From: a virus
DNA: 32,046 nt
IMG/VR virus record: IMGVR_UViG_3300032242_001320
Span: 1-32,046 of that record
Direction: 5' to 3' (one strand)
Shown here: one piece after another, positions 21,393 through 29,327 of the stretch
How the letters are laid out: each line of letters opens with the position of its first letter
How positions within the stretch are numbered: the stretch's first letter is position 1
Translations under genes and position numbers: made by a program
Notes under the pieces: generated by a model
What the model saw: the letters and a program-made list of their open reading frames with translations, nothing else
Told to the model about the DNA's origin: nothing
Database searches by the model: none

Positions 21393-21704
21393 TTAAAAAA
21401 CCTCTATTTTTCCAAACTTAAGTATGAATGCTCTAAAGGCTTTGTTTGAACGCTTGGCATTAACAGCATCCTCATCAGTAGCTCTATTGGAAATCTCTAA
21501 AGGATAGTTTCCGTTGTTGCCGTCTATTCGGGCATTTACAAACTTAGTATGTTTGCAAGAAGAACGAGCTAAGTACCCAGGACAGGTGCAATATAGCCCA
21601 CCGTCTTCATCGGCAGAAACCTCAAAAATACCTGGTCCAGGAGTTTGGGTTTGGCTAAGGAAGACTTGAACCAAGCGTAGGTCTTTCACTTTATTCTCTC
21701 TCAT
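21393..21704 (-). CDS. SWIM zinc-finger protein, 103 aa
   Basis: Cys39-x-Cys41-x8-Cys50-x-His52 (CTCPGYLARSSCKH) is the SWIM consensus CxC(n)CxH. The domain usually binds DNA or protein in helicases, transposases and recombination partners. Here it stands alone with short flanks. It is coupled by a four-base overlap to the helicase loader upstream, suggesting it helps the replisome. Confidence 0.85.
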   Translation of the reverse strand: MRENKVKDLRLVQVFLSQTQTPGPGIFEVSADEDGGLYCTCPGYLARSSCKHTKFVNARIDGNNGNYPLEISNRATDEDAVNAKRSNKAFRAFILKFGKIEVF

Positions 21705-22390
21705 TTGCGAAGGTCGCCTTTGGCTGTTGCGATTGGTATATAAAGAAAAGCCTCATTAACGAAACTTTCTGTAGCATCGCCATAAAGACCTGCCCAATCC
21801 TTTCGCTCAACGTTTGTAGTAATAATAGTAGGCAATCCTTTATTAAAACGTGTCCTTAACACATGATGTAACATATTTTTTTGCCAGCCACTTAAACTAG
21901 AGTGCTCTTTTCCAATGTCATCAATAATTAAAACTCTAATATTGTAAGCGTCGTTTAGGCATTCACCTAACATACCTTGGTATATAAGTTCTTGGTCACT
22001 TGTAGGCTCATTCATCATTGCACCTTTTAAATCTAAAATGTCATTAAAGGTAGAAAAGTAACAAGGTCTAACTAAAGTCTTGCCCGCATCTACATCAAAC
22101 TCATCTAAAGATAGATTCAACATAAGCTCTTGAATAATAGCTAAAGCAAGTGTTGTCTTACCGTGCCCAGGAGTGCCCCAGAACATAAGACCTCTACCGC
22201 AGTTTCTGTCATTACTTTTTCTAATAACAGTTTTATTCTTAACAGCCGTAACCCATATAGTTATTTTTTCTAAATCAACATGTGGAATTTGATTGCAATC
22301 TTCTAATGTCCAGCCAAGACGAGCATCTGGAATATTGGCAACTTGAATCCAAGCACGTCGTCGCAACTTTACATCCGACAAATTAAACAT
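21701..22390 (-). CDS. DnaC/IstB-like AAA+ helicase loader
   Basis: Walker A is GTPGHGKTT (72-80), Walker B is VLIIDDIGKE (153-162), and a sensor I Asn lies in TIITTNVERK. The N-terminal part (1-60) would contact the helicase. The length, 229, is close to DnaC (245). An arginine finger is likely among the basic residues near the C-terminus, but this cannot be fixed by eye. It delivers DnaB to DNA opened by the initiator or forks. Confidence 0.92.
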   Translation of the reverse strand: MFNLSDVKLRRRAWIQVANIPDARLGWTLEDCNQIPHVDLEKITIWVTAVKNKTVIRKSNDRNCGRGLMFWGTPGHGKTTLALAIIQELMLNLSLDEFDVDAGKTLVRPCYFSTFNDILDLKGAMMNEPTSDQELIYQGMLGECLNDAYNIRVLIIDDIGKEHSSLSGWQKNMLHHVLRTRFNKGLPTIITTNVERKDWAGLYGDATESFVNEAFLYIPIATAKGDLRK

Positions 22391-23198
22391 GAAAGTCAGA
22401 CCAACCCTTCTCAGCTTCTACCCTGGCAGTTTCAATATCGTATTCTGTAACAGTATCAGCTTTTACCTGCTCTAACAGAGGGGCAAACTGAACTATGAAC
22501 ATCGCCCAAACCTTATTGGGGTCAGTAATGGTTTTATCATGAGCAATCTTGCTAAAGAATATATCCATCATCTTCATCTCAATAGTGCCGTTAGTACCGT
22601 GAGCCTCGCGCTTTTTAGCTAAAGCAAAACGAAGCTTGCTCTCAGTGAGTTTAAACGGAGCAATGTGAAAGATGTTATGCATGCGGTTGGCAAACTCAAA
22701 GGAGGAGTCTGTAACAGTCCACCTGTCAGAATTTCTGGGGTCTCGGCGTTCCATGCGTTTTTCTTTACGGCGGTTATAGGCGTCAACCTTTTCCTGGGCT
22801 TTGCGGGCCTCATGTTTTTGGCGAGCCAAATCCTCTTCCTCTGGAGAGTCGTAGTACTCCATTTCGTTTTCTCCCTTCCGCGAACTCGTTTCGCTATTAG
22901 GTAAATACAAATAAGAATTAGTATTTAGTAATAAATTACTATTCAGCTTATTCAATAGAGTGTATGTACGGGTTTCCAGGAACTGGTTTCCCGCAACAGT
23001 GATTCTAATATCTTTGACCACTCTACCGTTTTTCATTGGGATAGTTACCGTCTCTAGATAGCCCGCTTTGCGCAGGTTGTTTATAGAGGTCTGTACGGCA
23101 TCTCTACCCTCATCTAACTTTTTAGAAATGCCCTTAGCCGCCCCATGGGACGGTGTAAGTGCAATTTCCTCTAGGATAGCTATGTCTCTTGCTTTCAA
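22383..23198 (-). CDS. winged-helix replication-associated protein, 271 aa
   Basis: The N-terminal 70 residues form a winged helix (ALTPSHGAAKGISKKL, VQTSINNLRKAGYLETV). A charged linker with a KEKRMERRDPRNSDR patch follows, then an all-helical C-terminus (residues 160-271) of the sort that contacts DnaC/DnaB. The combination resembles phage replisome organisers (lambda O or DnaD-like) that mark origins and recruit the loader. The initiator role is inference from fold and position next to the loader. Confidence 0.7.
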   Translation of the reverse strand: MKARDIAILEEIALTPSHGAAKGISKKLDEGRDAVQTSINNLRKAGYLETVTIPMKNGRVVKDIRITVAGNQFLETRTYTLLNKLNSNLLLNTNSYLYLPNSETSSRKGENEMEYYDSPEEEDLARQKHEARKAQEKVDAYNRRKEKRMERRDPRNSDRWTVTDSSFEFANRMHNIFHIAPFKLTESKLRFALAKKREAHGTNGTIEMKMMDIFFSKIAHDKTITDPNKVWAMFIVQFAPLLEQVKADTVTEYDIETARVEAEKGWSDFHV

Positions 23199-23842
23199 GG
23201 CTTCCTAGGGCCCTTCTGAGGCTGATTTGAGGCATTCAGCTCAGCTACCACGGCTCTAGCTATTAGCTTTGCCAAAGCTTCCAGCCCTGTAAAGACCTCC
23301 TCGATGATTTCGTCTTCATCATCGAACTCCTCATCGTCTTCATCTTCCTGTTCTTCCCGCTCTTCTTCCCTTATGGTTTCAGCAAAAGGGATAAGGGTAG
23401 GTTCTTCCTTGGGTTTGATGTCCTTAGCGGCTTTAAGGTCGTTAAGCCCATCTGTAAGGTCGTAGCATGGAACATCCAGCTCTTTACAGATAGCAAGGGT
23501 ATTTAGACAGTCTTCGTCTTCATCATCCCAAAGAATAAACGCAACCGCTTTTTCACCCTTGATGTGTTTGACGGCATCTCGGATTGGGTTCTCTGAATTA
23601 GTAAACGCGACTCCTCCAGGTAATCCTTCAAACTCTGCGGAGTCCTTGGAAAAGACGACTATATCTTTACTCTTGTCTCTAGCCAGTTGAGCAGCAAAAA
23701 CTTGCCCTTGACTAGGTTTATCTTTGTAGGCCATTACCAAGATGCCCTCGGCACCATTGGCGTAATAATGGTCTTCCATAAGCGCATCTAAATTAGCGCG
23801 ACTTGTTGTGCCGTTTCCAGCGACTAAAACATAGTACTTCAC
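23195..23842 (-). CDS. hypothetical protein with Rossmann-like start and acidic tail, 215 aa
   Basis: MKYYVLVAGNGTTSRANLDALM and GILVMAYKDKPSQGQVFA suggest a nucleotide-binding-type beta-alpha-beta start. Residues 155-180 are a run of Glu and Asp (EEEREEQEDEDDEEFDDEDE). The GTG start at 23842 has a near-perfect AAAGGAGGT, a stronger ribosome binding site than others here, so expression is likely high. It is the first gene of the replication operon. Confidence 0.65.
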   Translation of the reverse strand: MKYYVLVAGNGTTSRANLDALMEDHYYANGAEGILVMAYKDKPSQGQVFAAQLARDKSKDIVVFSKDSAEFEGLPGGVAFTNSENPIRDAVKHIKGEKAVAFILWDDEDEDCLNTLAICKELDVPCYDLTDGLNDLKAAKDIKPKEEPTLIPFAETIREEEREEQEDEDDEEFDDEDEIIEEVFTGLEALAKLIARAVVAELNASNQPQKGPRKP

Positions 23843-23863
23843 AGTACCTCCTTTGTAGGGGAG

Positions 23864-23880
23864 GCAAACGCTACCACACT
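23864..23880 (-). promoter_or_regulatory. putative promoter of the replication operon (TGTGGTAGCGT)
   Basis: AGTGTGGTAGCGTTTGCC occurs directly after the membrane-protein stop. TAGCGT (23868-23873) is -10-like and leads into a leader of about 20 bases with AAAGGAGGT before the GTG at 23842. The TGTGGTAG core is shared with 1873-1891 and 6208-6258. No clear -35. Confidence 0.5.
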
Positions 23881-24153
23881 TTATTTAACTTGATAGACCG
23901 TTGTCTTGTGGTAGGTAATTCTTTTAACCACTGTATATAGTGAGGCTCCTAGAAAAGCTCCAGAAACAGTGTAAACAACAAATAACTTTGTTCCTTGGAT
24001 GCTTACTAGCCATGTTCCAAATGTCGACAATGATAAAGAGGCTACGGCTTCTACAGCCCTACCACCAATAAATTCTTCTATAAATTCAAATAAAGGAGTT
24101 AACGCGGCAAGGAAGAAAGAGGCAAATAAAGATATAAGTAATAGGTTTAGCAT
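23881..24153 (-). CDS. small membrane protein, 90 aa, at the module boundary
   Basis: LLLISLFASFFLAALTPL (residues 4-21) and LFVVYTVSGAFLGASLYTVV (57-76) are transmembrane helices, with a weaker apolar stretch (residues 36-52) between. The tail is basic (KRITYHKTTVYQVK). Size and topology are holin-like, but no lysis gene is nearby, so only a membrane-protein call is safe. A leaderless -10-like box sits just before its ATG. Confidence 0.75.
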   Translation of the reverse strand: MLNLLLISLFASFFLAALTPLFEFIEEFIGGRAVEAVASLSLSTFGTWLVSIQGTKLFVVYTVSGAFLGASLYTVVKRITYHKTTVYQVK

Positions 24154-24170
24154 GTAGAAAGTCTACTACG
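24154..24170 (-). promoter_or_regulatory. putative leaderless promoter for the membrane protein
   Basis: ACGTAGTAGACTTTCTACATG reads as TAGACT (24160-24165), TTCTAC, ATG. The element overlaps the stop of the large tail protein. GTAG...CTAC also forms a short inverted repeat. No Shine-Dalgarno sequence. Confidence 0.45.
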
Positions 24171-26694
24171 TTTGTGGCTGTGCTATATACACTGCAGCAG
24201 TAGAGCCCATAGGCAATTCAGCGGTTAGAGTTGCCCCAAATAAGCGGGTTTGCACTACAAAACTATTCTTGTAGTAGTGGCTGCGTGCAGCGTTTGCCAC
24301 CCCACCTTCCCAGATAAAGTTACGGTAGTCACCCAGACCTGTAGAGCCATCAAAGTATGTGAGAAGTTGTCCGCTATTTTCAAACAAAGCGTGGTCTAGT
24401 AATAGAACGTGTGTAGATGTTGTAGACCAATCTACCTCAACACTTGCATATGCTGCTGTTGCTGGTGCAGTTCCAGTTACATATGGTCTAGTCCAAGACC
24501 CAGTTGGTATAGAGGTTGTAGTTCCTGTTGATGAACTGATTAAAGAGTAAGAGGTGTTGTACCAGTTAATTTTTAATGTAATTGATTCTGCTGCGGTTAC
24601 TGCTTGAGCATATGTGCTAAATGTGTAAGAGGTATTAGGGTAAAAAATGCCCATAAGTTGAGAGGTGGTTGAACCATCCCAAGACTTAGTTACTACAGAA
24701 CTACCAGAGGCAGTTACTTGTAGTTGATGTCCTGTGGCGTAGACAGAACCTGTTGTAACAGTTGAATTAGACGCCGTTACTGCATAGCTAAATGTGCTCA
24801 GGGTTACTGCTGTAATTGTTCTAGCCCCGTTGTAGTTAGACGCCCCTGTACCAGTAACTCCAGTAATAGTTACTGAAGAGCCTACTTGATATGAATGAGG
24901 GTGATTAAGGGTAACGGTTGCTACATTAGAAACAATGCTTGCTGTAGTAATTGAAAAAGTATCCGTACCTGGTTCTGGATATGTGGTTATGACTGATTGC
25001 GATGCCCCAGTAGATGTCCAAGGAGTAGCTGCTGTAGAGAAATTAGGATTTATTAATTCATTAATTCTATTAGCGCGAAGAGTGATATGTATTTGTCTAG
25101 CCTCATCAAATGATGTAGGTGTACTAGCTGCTTCAAATTGAGCCGCATCAAAGAAATGGTGCTCGTTAGTGGCAGAGCCTCCTACAGATGCAACAGAAAT
25201 TCCTGGGGCAGCATAATAGGCGCCAGTAGGAGCAGCGGCTGATACATAAGGACGGTATGAACCAGAGAATGTAGCTGTGTTATTAGATACCCCAGTACCA
25301 CTAGATGTAGATAAGTAAACACCAAAACGGTTATACCATTTAATTTTTGGGGTCACCGTGCGAGCTGTTGAACCAGCCCCTTTAGATATATAAATACTAA
25401 AACAGTATGTGGTTGCAGCAGTTACGGGTATTCCGTTTGTTATTGGCGCATCATCTCCACAATACAAGTTAAGTGTTTGGGCGCTTGCTGATGTGTTGTA
25501 GATAGAAAGAATACTGTTAGCTTTATTTGGAAATAGGGTGGGTGCTGTTGACTCTACCCATGGGGTTGGGTATGGAGTTATTAATCCATAAGCTCCAGTT
25601 GATTTGTTGTAACCAGTGGTGGCTGTCATGTTAGCACTAGTTAAAGCAAAACTTAAAGAGGTTGCTGTTACCGCCGTAATTGTATAAGGGCTTGCTGAAT
25701 TAAATAAAGGATAAGGAAGGCCACTAATTGTTATAAAGTTTCCAACATCGTATTGTTGATTATAATCTGCGCTAAAAGTTAATGTTGCAACGTTTGAGGT
25801 TACGGATACTGTTAATATATTCATTATTGGCATGTAATGTTTTCCTGCTGTGCCATCTACAGATACCCAATGACCAGTGCCTTCTTCAAATGAAGAGTCG
25901 TTATAGTCCAGCATAATGTTGTGGCCAATAGTGATTCCATTGGTACTTGGGTTAGGTGTGCCAGAGATAGGTACTGGAACTCCCCAGCCACTAAAGTCTT
26001 TAATAAAACCTAGTAATCCTTCTTTAGAACCTTTTTGCTTTGTAAGGGTAACCCCATCACGCAACAAAATGCGGTTTTGTTGAAGACCAATAGCTGGTTC
26101 ATACGTCTGACCAAATTGGTTCATAAGGGTTGGGACTAGCGCTCCATTTACTTTTTCAGGGTTATAGCGCTCTAGTAATAGCTCTGTCATTGTGTGCTCA
26201 TAGTCCAACTCAAAACCAAAGTTACTTAGGAATGAATAGAGGGCTGGATTATCCCAATCAGAAGAGGGGGAGTAAGGCGAAGTAATCTTGTAAATATCAG
26301 GAAGTGAGTTATAAAGATTTGTAGTGCTTCCTTGGTCTTTAACTGAAACCGCAAACGCGCTACCCGCATTAGACCAAGCATATTGAACAAGGTTATAAAC
26401 AAAAATTGTGTAGTAATAAAACTGGCTTGGTGCCAATCCAGTATCTTGATAGATAACAGGGTCTGCTCCGTTGTAGGCAGTTAGTATGATGGTTCCGTCA
26501 GATACATCTATAGGAAATCCGTAAGTGTTTCTTACGACAACTAACTTAGACCAGTTACCTGTTGGGTCTGTCCAGTTTAAAAGTATTTGACCTTGTTTAG
26601 ATGGAATTGCTGTAAAAGGGGTGGCGTCAAACTTAATAGGGTTATCCGTGCCGTAATAGGCTTCACCATAGTAATCAATTCCGTAGCGTGACAT
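24166..26694 (-). CDS. tail/baseplate protein, gpI-like with FnIII-like N-terminus and repeated carbohydrate-binding-like modules
   Basis: Residues 25-120 look like a fibronectin-III-type domain. Residues 128-235 resemble P2 tail protein I (NLYNSLPDIYKI, ELLLERYNPEKV, GSKEGLLGFIKDFSG). Two jelly-roll carbohydrate-binding-like units follow (about 258-521 and 543-773), each beginning N-x-L/Y-x-N style (NELINPNF) and ending near DAAQFE / DHALFE. Each unit is split by a copy of a small beta module (294-362 and 583-650). The C-terminus (774-842) may be an attachment end. It would connect the baseplate to receptor-binding parts. Confidence 0.8.
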   Translation of the reverse strand: MSRYGIDYYGEAYYGTDNPIKFDATPFTAIPSKQGQILLNWTDPTGNWSKLVVVRNTYGFPIDVSDGTIILTAYNGADPVIYQDTGLAPSQFYYYTIFVYNLVQYAWSNAGSAFAVSVKDQGSTTNLYNSLPDIYKITSPYSPSSDWDNPALYSFLSNFGFELDYEHTMTELLLERYNPEKVNGALVPTLMNQFGQTYEPAIGLQQNRILLRDGVTLTKQKGSKEGLLGFIKDFSGWGVPVPISGTPNPSTNGITIGHNIMLDYNDSSFEEGTGHWVSVDGTAGKHYMPIMNILTVSVTSNVATLTFSADYNQQYDVGNFITISGLPYPLFNSASPYTITAVTATSLSFALTSANMTATTGYNKSTGAYGLITPYPTPWVESTAPTLFPNKANSILSIYNTSASAQTLNLYCGDDAPITNGIPVTAATTYCFSIYISKGAGSTARTVTPKIKWYNRFGVYLSTSSGTGVSNNTATFSGSYRPYVSAAAPTGAYYAAPGISVASVGGSATNEHHFFDAAQFEAASTPTSFDEARQIHITLRANRINELINPNFSTAATPWTSTGASQSVITTYPEPGTDTFSITTASIVSNVATVTLNHPHSYQVGSSVTITGVTGTGASNYNGARTITAVTLSTFSYAVTASNSTVTTGSVYATGHQLQVTASGSSVVTKSWDGSTTSQLMGIFYPNTSYTFSTYAQAVTAAESITLKINWYNTSYSLISSSTGTTTSIPTGSWTRPYVTGTAPATAAYASVEVDWSTTSTHVLLLDHALFENSGQLLTYFDGSTGLGDYRNFIWEGGVANAARSHYYKNSFVVQTRLFGATLTAELPMGSTAAVYIAQPQT
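24745..24948 (-). repeat. beta module copy 2 (in the large tail protein)
   Basis: Residues 583-650 read SNVATVTLNHPHSYQVGSSV, then ITGV, NGARTITAVT and TFSYAVTASN. The pattern S-N-V-A-T-V/L-T ... V-G ... I-T-G ... T-F-S-Y/F-A matches copies at 25609-25815 and 26832-27023. Confidence 0.75.
25609..25815 (-). repeat. beta module copy 1 (in the large tail protein)
   Basis: Residues 294-362 read LTVSVTSNVATLTFSADYN, YDVGNFITISGLPYP, YTITAVTATSLSFALTSANM. It shares the frame of conserved positions of the other two copies but with more drift. Confidence 0.7.
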
Positions 26695-26696
26695 GG

Positions 26697-28466
26697 TTAG
26701 CTAAGAATTCCGCCCGTTACGTTTACTGTAAGACTTCCAATACCAGTTGCAGATGAGCTAGCTGTAGTTCCTAGTTCATATAGGGTAGGTATTTCGCTAG
26801 AGGCGCAAACAATATTCCCAACAGTCAAGGCTGTAACTGAACCAGAAGCCGACGCAGAAGATACGTTAGTCGCTACCAGAGCATACGAAAATGTATTAGT
26901 TGTAACTCCAGTGACAACAAAGGTACCGTTAAATGTTGAATCTACTCCTGTAACAGACACTGTCTGACCTACAGTTAGCGTGTGGGTAGCAGAGGTTGTT
27001 AAGGTAGCCACATTAGATGTCAGTGCTTTATTGTTAATTGTATAGGTTTGGTCTTGGTCCGCTCTAACCATTTTAGTTATGCTTTGGTACCCAACCCCAT
27101 CTACTGAAGCAATAGCTGAGTACACATCTGATACAGCAATTGTGTCTCCAAAAACCACGTTATCAATATATAAAAGCGCATTCAAAGCCGCTGTAACGTT
27201 TGTTAATACAGAGGATTGCTTATACTGTGGCAAAACGGTTACATTTACTATTAAGTAGACTCCAACATATTTAGGAGGTTGAAAGGTAATGGTTGTATTA
27301 GCTGGCGCTCTATCTGTTATAGCAGAAAGTACTTTTGTTGATAGGTTATTAAATACGGTTGTTGGGGTCACATTGTCAGAAGCAACTCCAGCATCACCAG
27401 AAGGTGCAAAATACAAAGTAATGGATGTATAAACGCTTGCAGTAGCTACGGCCTTTGCAACTCCAGATACTTGAACAGCAAGAGCTGAATAGTCTGTTAA
27501 AGATACAGCCCTGTTAATTGCACGAATGCTTAATGGAGCATTGATTCTAATAGAATCTGTTGATTCAGCATCTGAACCCCCAGTTGCCGCACCATCACCA
27601 GAAATTGTAATATCTTGATTTGCAACTGTAAGTCCGACAGGAATGGTGGAACTAGGTACATTAATAATATAGTTAATTGTGTTTGAGGCAACGTTTCCTT
27701 GAGAGCCAGCTCCTATTCTATACGTTGCATAAATTGCTACGCCATTAGGCGGAATTCTTCCACTGATACTATCTCCAAATGTTACATATGTGTATCCATC
27801 AGCATTAGTAAATGTTGTGTAAACAGGGTCATAGCTATTAGAATCAATTAAATATTGAACTCTTTGGTATGAAACACCATTAATTGTAATTTGAACTGAT
27901 GAATTAATTACTGAACTATTTGATAATTGATATGATTGATTTGAACTTCCATCAGATGTGCCTATAATTTCATTATAAACTGTCTCACCTTGAGTGGCTA
28001 TTACTGTAGCTGACCCGTTAGCTGCACCAACAGCTGCTGGGATAGATAACGCGGAATTAGTTTCAAATACAATTTGATTTGTAGTTGCATTTTGAACTAA
28101 TGAGGTTGCTACTTGAGTCAACGCTGGTATAGTGATAATAGAACCCGTTGAATTTTGAAAAGTTAAAGTTACAGTAGCTGCTGTAATATCTGTTGGTGTA
28201 TATCCAAGAAGATTAGATATTTGAAGAACGCTTGAGCGCTGAGTAGCTGTGGCAATAAAAGCCTCGTTAGCAGCGCGGTCAATGTAATAGTTTAGGATAT
28301 CTCCCATGTAGGAAAATAGCTCCAACAAGGTCATACCAAAGTCTGCAGGGTCTCTATTTGTCCAATTAGGAGAGAAGTTAGGTATCAAGGTTGTCATATC
28401 AGACAAAATTGATGCGTAGTCTCTAGATGTGTAGTCTATAGACGGTACATAGTTACTTGTTGCCAT
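26697..28466 (-). CDS. baseplate J-like protein
   Basis: The N-terminal half (DYTSRDYASILSDMTTLIPN, FSYMGDILNYYIDRAANEAF, QISNLLGYTP) and the mid region (GSDAESTDSIRINAPLSIRA, LTDYSALA) match baseplate J/gp6-type proteins. Those form the wedge ring of contractile tails. At 589 residues it is longer than P2 gpJ (302), near Mu-like and myophage J proteins. A beta module is inserted at 482-545 close to the C-terminus. GGAGG lies six bases before the ATG. It overlaps the gp25-like gene by 14 bases. Confidence 0.92.
   Translation of the reverse strand: MATSNYVPSIDYTSRDYASILSDMTTLIPNFSPNWTNRDPADFGMTLLELFSYMGDILNYYIDRAANEAFIATATQRSSVLQISNLLGYTPTDITAATVTLTFQNSTGSIITIPALTQVATSLVQNATTNQIVFETNSALSIPAAVGAANGSATVIATQGETVYNEIIGTSDGSSNQSYQLSNSSVINSSVQITINGVSYQRVQYLIDSNSYDPVYTTFTNADGYTYVTFGDSISGRIPPNGVAIYATYRIGAGSQGNVASNTINYIINVPSSTIPVGLTVANQDITISGDGAATGGSDAESTDSIRINAPLSIRAINRAVSLTDYSALAVQVSGVAKAVATASVYTSITLYFAPSGDAGVASDNVTPTTVFNNLSTKVLSAITDRAPANTTITFQPPKYVGVYLIVNVTVLPQYKQSSVLTNVTAALNALLYIDNVVFGDTIAVSDVYSAIASVDGVGYQSITKMVRADQDQTYTINNKALTSNVATLTTSATHTLTVGQTVSVTGVDSTFNGTFVVTGVTTNTFSYALVATNVSSASASGSVTALTVGNIVCASSEIPTLYELGTTASSSATGIGSLTVNVTGGILS
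26832..27023 (-). repeat. beta module copy 3 (in baseplate J)
   Basis: Residues 482-545 of the baseplate J protein read LTSNVATLTTSATHTLTVGQ, VSVTGV, NGTFVVTGVT, TFSYALVATN. It matches the module found twice in the next gene. It splits the J C-terminus between YTINNKA and LTVGNIVC. Confidence 0.7.
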
Positions 28467-28866
28467 ATGGAACCTCCGTAATTACATCCCCAGCTTGGCT
28501 AAGAATATCAGTTTTAACTGTTACAGTCTCAGGGTTCTGAGAGTTTCCGTACTTATAGGTAATTGACACATCTAAATGCCCGTCATCTTGACTTATAGAT
28601 GGGTCTAAAGAAATAAGAGTTAAGTAAGGAAGCATATTTGCAAATCCTTGTGATATTTCTTTTTTAATCATGGCTACCGCTGCGTTATTGTTTTCAAAAG
28701 ATGAGGCGCGAACCCTTGTGCCATATCCAGGTCGCATTATTCTTTCACTAACTAAAGTCATAATTGCAAGAACTACTCTATCCTGTATTATCTTCTTCTG
28801 GTCAGTAGTGCTGTAGATAGCCCCATTATCATCAAAAGAAAAAGGCAAAGCTATTGCTTTACTCAT
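28453..28866 (-). CDS. gp25/gpW-like baseplate wedge protein
   Basis: The 137 residues carry the gp25-type signature ERIMRPGYGTRVRASSFENN (residues 41-60), here with the Pro-Gly-Tyr-Gly-x-x-V/L core, and flanking helices. The strand SITYKYGNSQNPETVTVKTD lies near the C-terminus. In T4 this protein clamps sheath to baseplate. It overlaps gpV-like by four bases and baseplate J by 14, in the conserved V-25-J order. Confidence 0.85.
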   Translation of the reverse strand: MSKAIALPFSFDDNGAIYSTTDQKKIIQDRVVLAIMTLVSERIMRPGYGTRVRASSFENNNAAVAMIKKEISQGFANMLPYLTLISLDPSISQDDGHLDVSITYKYGNSQNPETVTVKTDILSQAGDVITEVPYGNK

Positions 28867-29327
28867 AGTTCAACTCCCATCCATACTGGAAAATTAGGGT
28901 CTCCTGCGATAAACATAACCCATACTTTTTGTTTAACATCTGGAACTAGTCTGTGAGGCGTATGTTCTAAAGCGCTTGTCAAATCATTATAGGCGCCAGA
29001 AGAGGCGTTCCATTTATTACTTTTGTTTACTGTTGTTACGTGTGGATGAGTTAACTGAAGACCTGTAGTTCCTTGAATAGAATGCGTATGAGACGGTGAA
29101 CCAGCACTAGTCATATTTAATAAAGCAGCTACTTGAGCAGCCGTATGCGCTATGTGGTCAGGGTGATTAGAGTTATCTGTTACAGGAAGGCATGGCTTTG
29201 CCCAATCTGTTTCAGAATCGCCTAATACTTGAGGCACTTTTAGTTTAATCATAGATTTTTTAGTAGGGTCTTGATTATTGGTGCAGATTCCCTCATATAT
29301 TCCGTAAAAGCGCTTGTCTTCGTTCAT
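28863..29327 (-). CDS. gpV/gp5-like baseplate spike protein with His-rich insert
   Basis: The first 50 residues (GIYEGICTNN, MIKLKVPQVLGDSETDWAKPCLPV) and the last 30 (VKQKVWVMFIAGDPNFPVWMGVEL) form an OB-type fold as in gp5/gpV. A His-rich segment (55-125) with HTH (80-82), HPH (94-96) and EHTPH separates the halves. The spike tip of P2 gpV binds metal with His-x-His. That this insert does so is inference. At 154 residues a full beta-helix spike would be absent. Confidence 0.75.
   Translation of the reverse strand: MNEDKRFYGIYEGICTNNQDPTKKSMIKLKVPQVLGDSETDWAKPCLPVTDNSNHPDHIAHTAAQVAALLNMTSAGSPSHTHSIQGTTGLQLTHPHVTTVNKSNKWNASSGAYNDLTSALEHTPHRLVPDVKQKVWVMFIAGDPNFPVWMGVEL

Noticed and set aside
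23881-24153. Holin
   Set aside because: Size and helices fit, but no endolysin or spanin is near, and many phage membrane proteins have this topology, so only a membrane protein is named.
4375-25141. Open frames on the plus strand, such as 4375-4593, 11377-11649, 20486-20767 and 24935-25141
   Set aside because: All lie opposite well-supported minus-strand genes, have no recognisable domain and no plausible ribosome binding sites.
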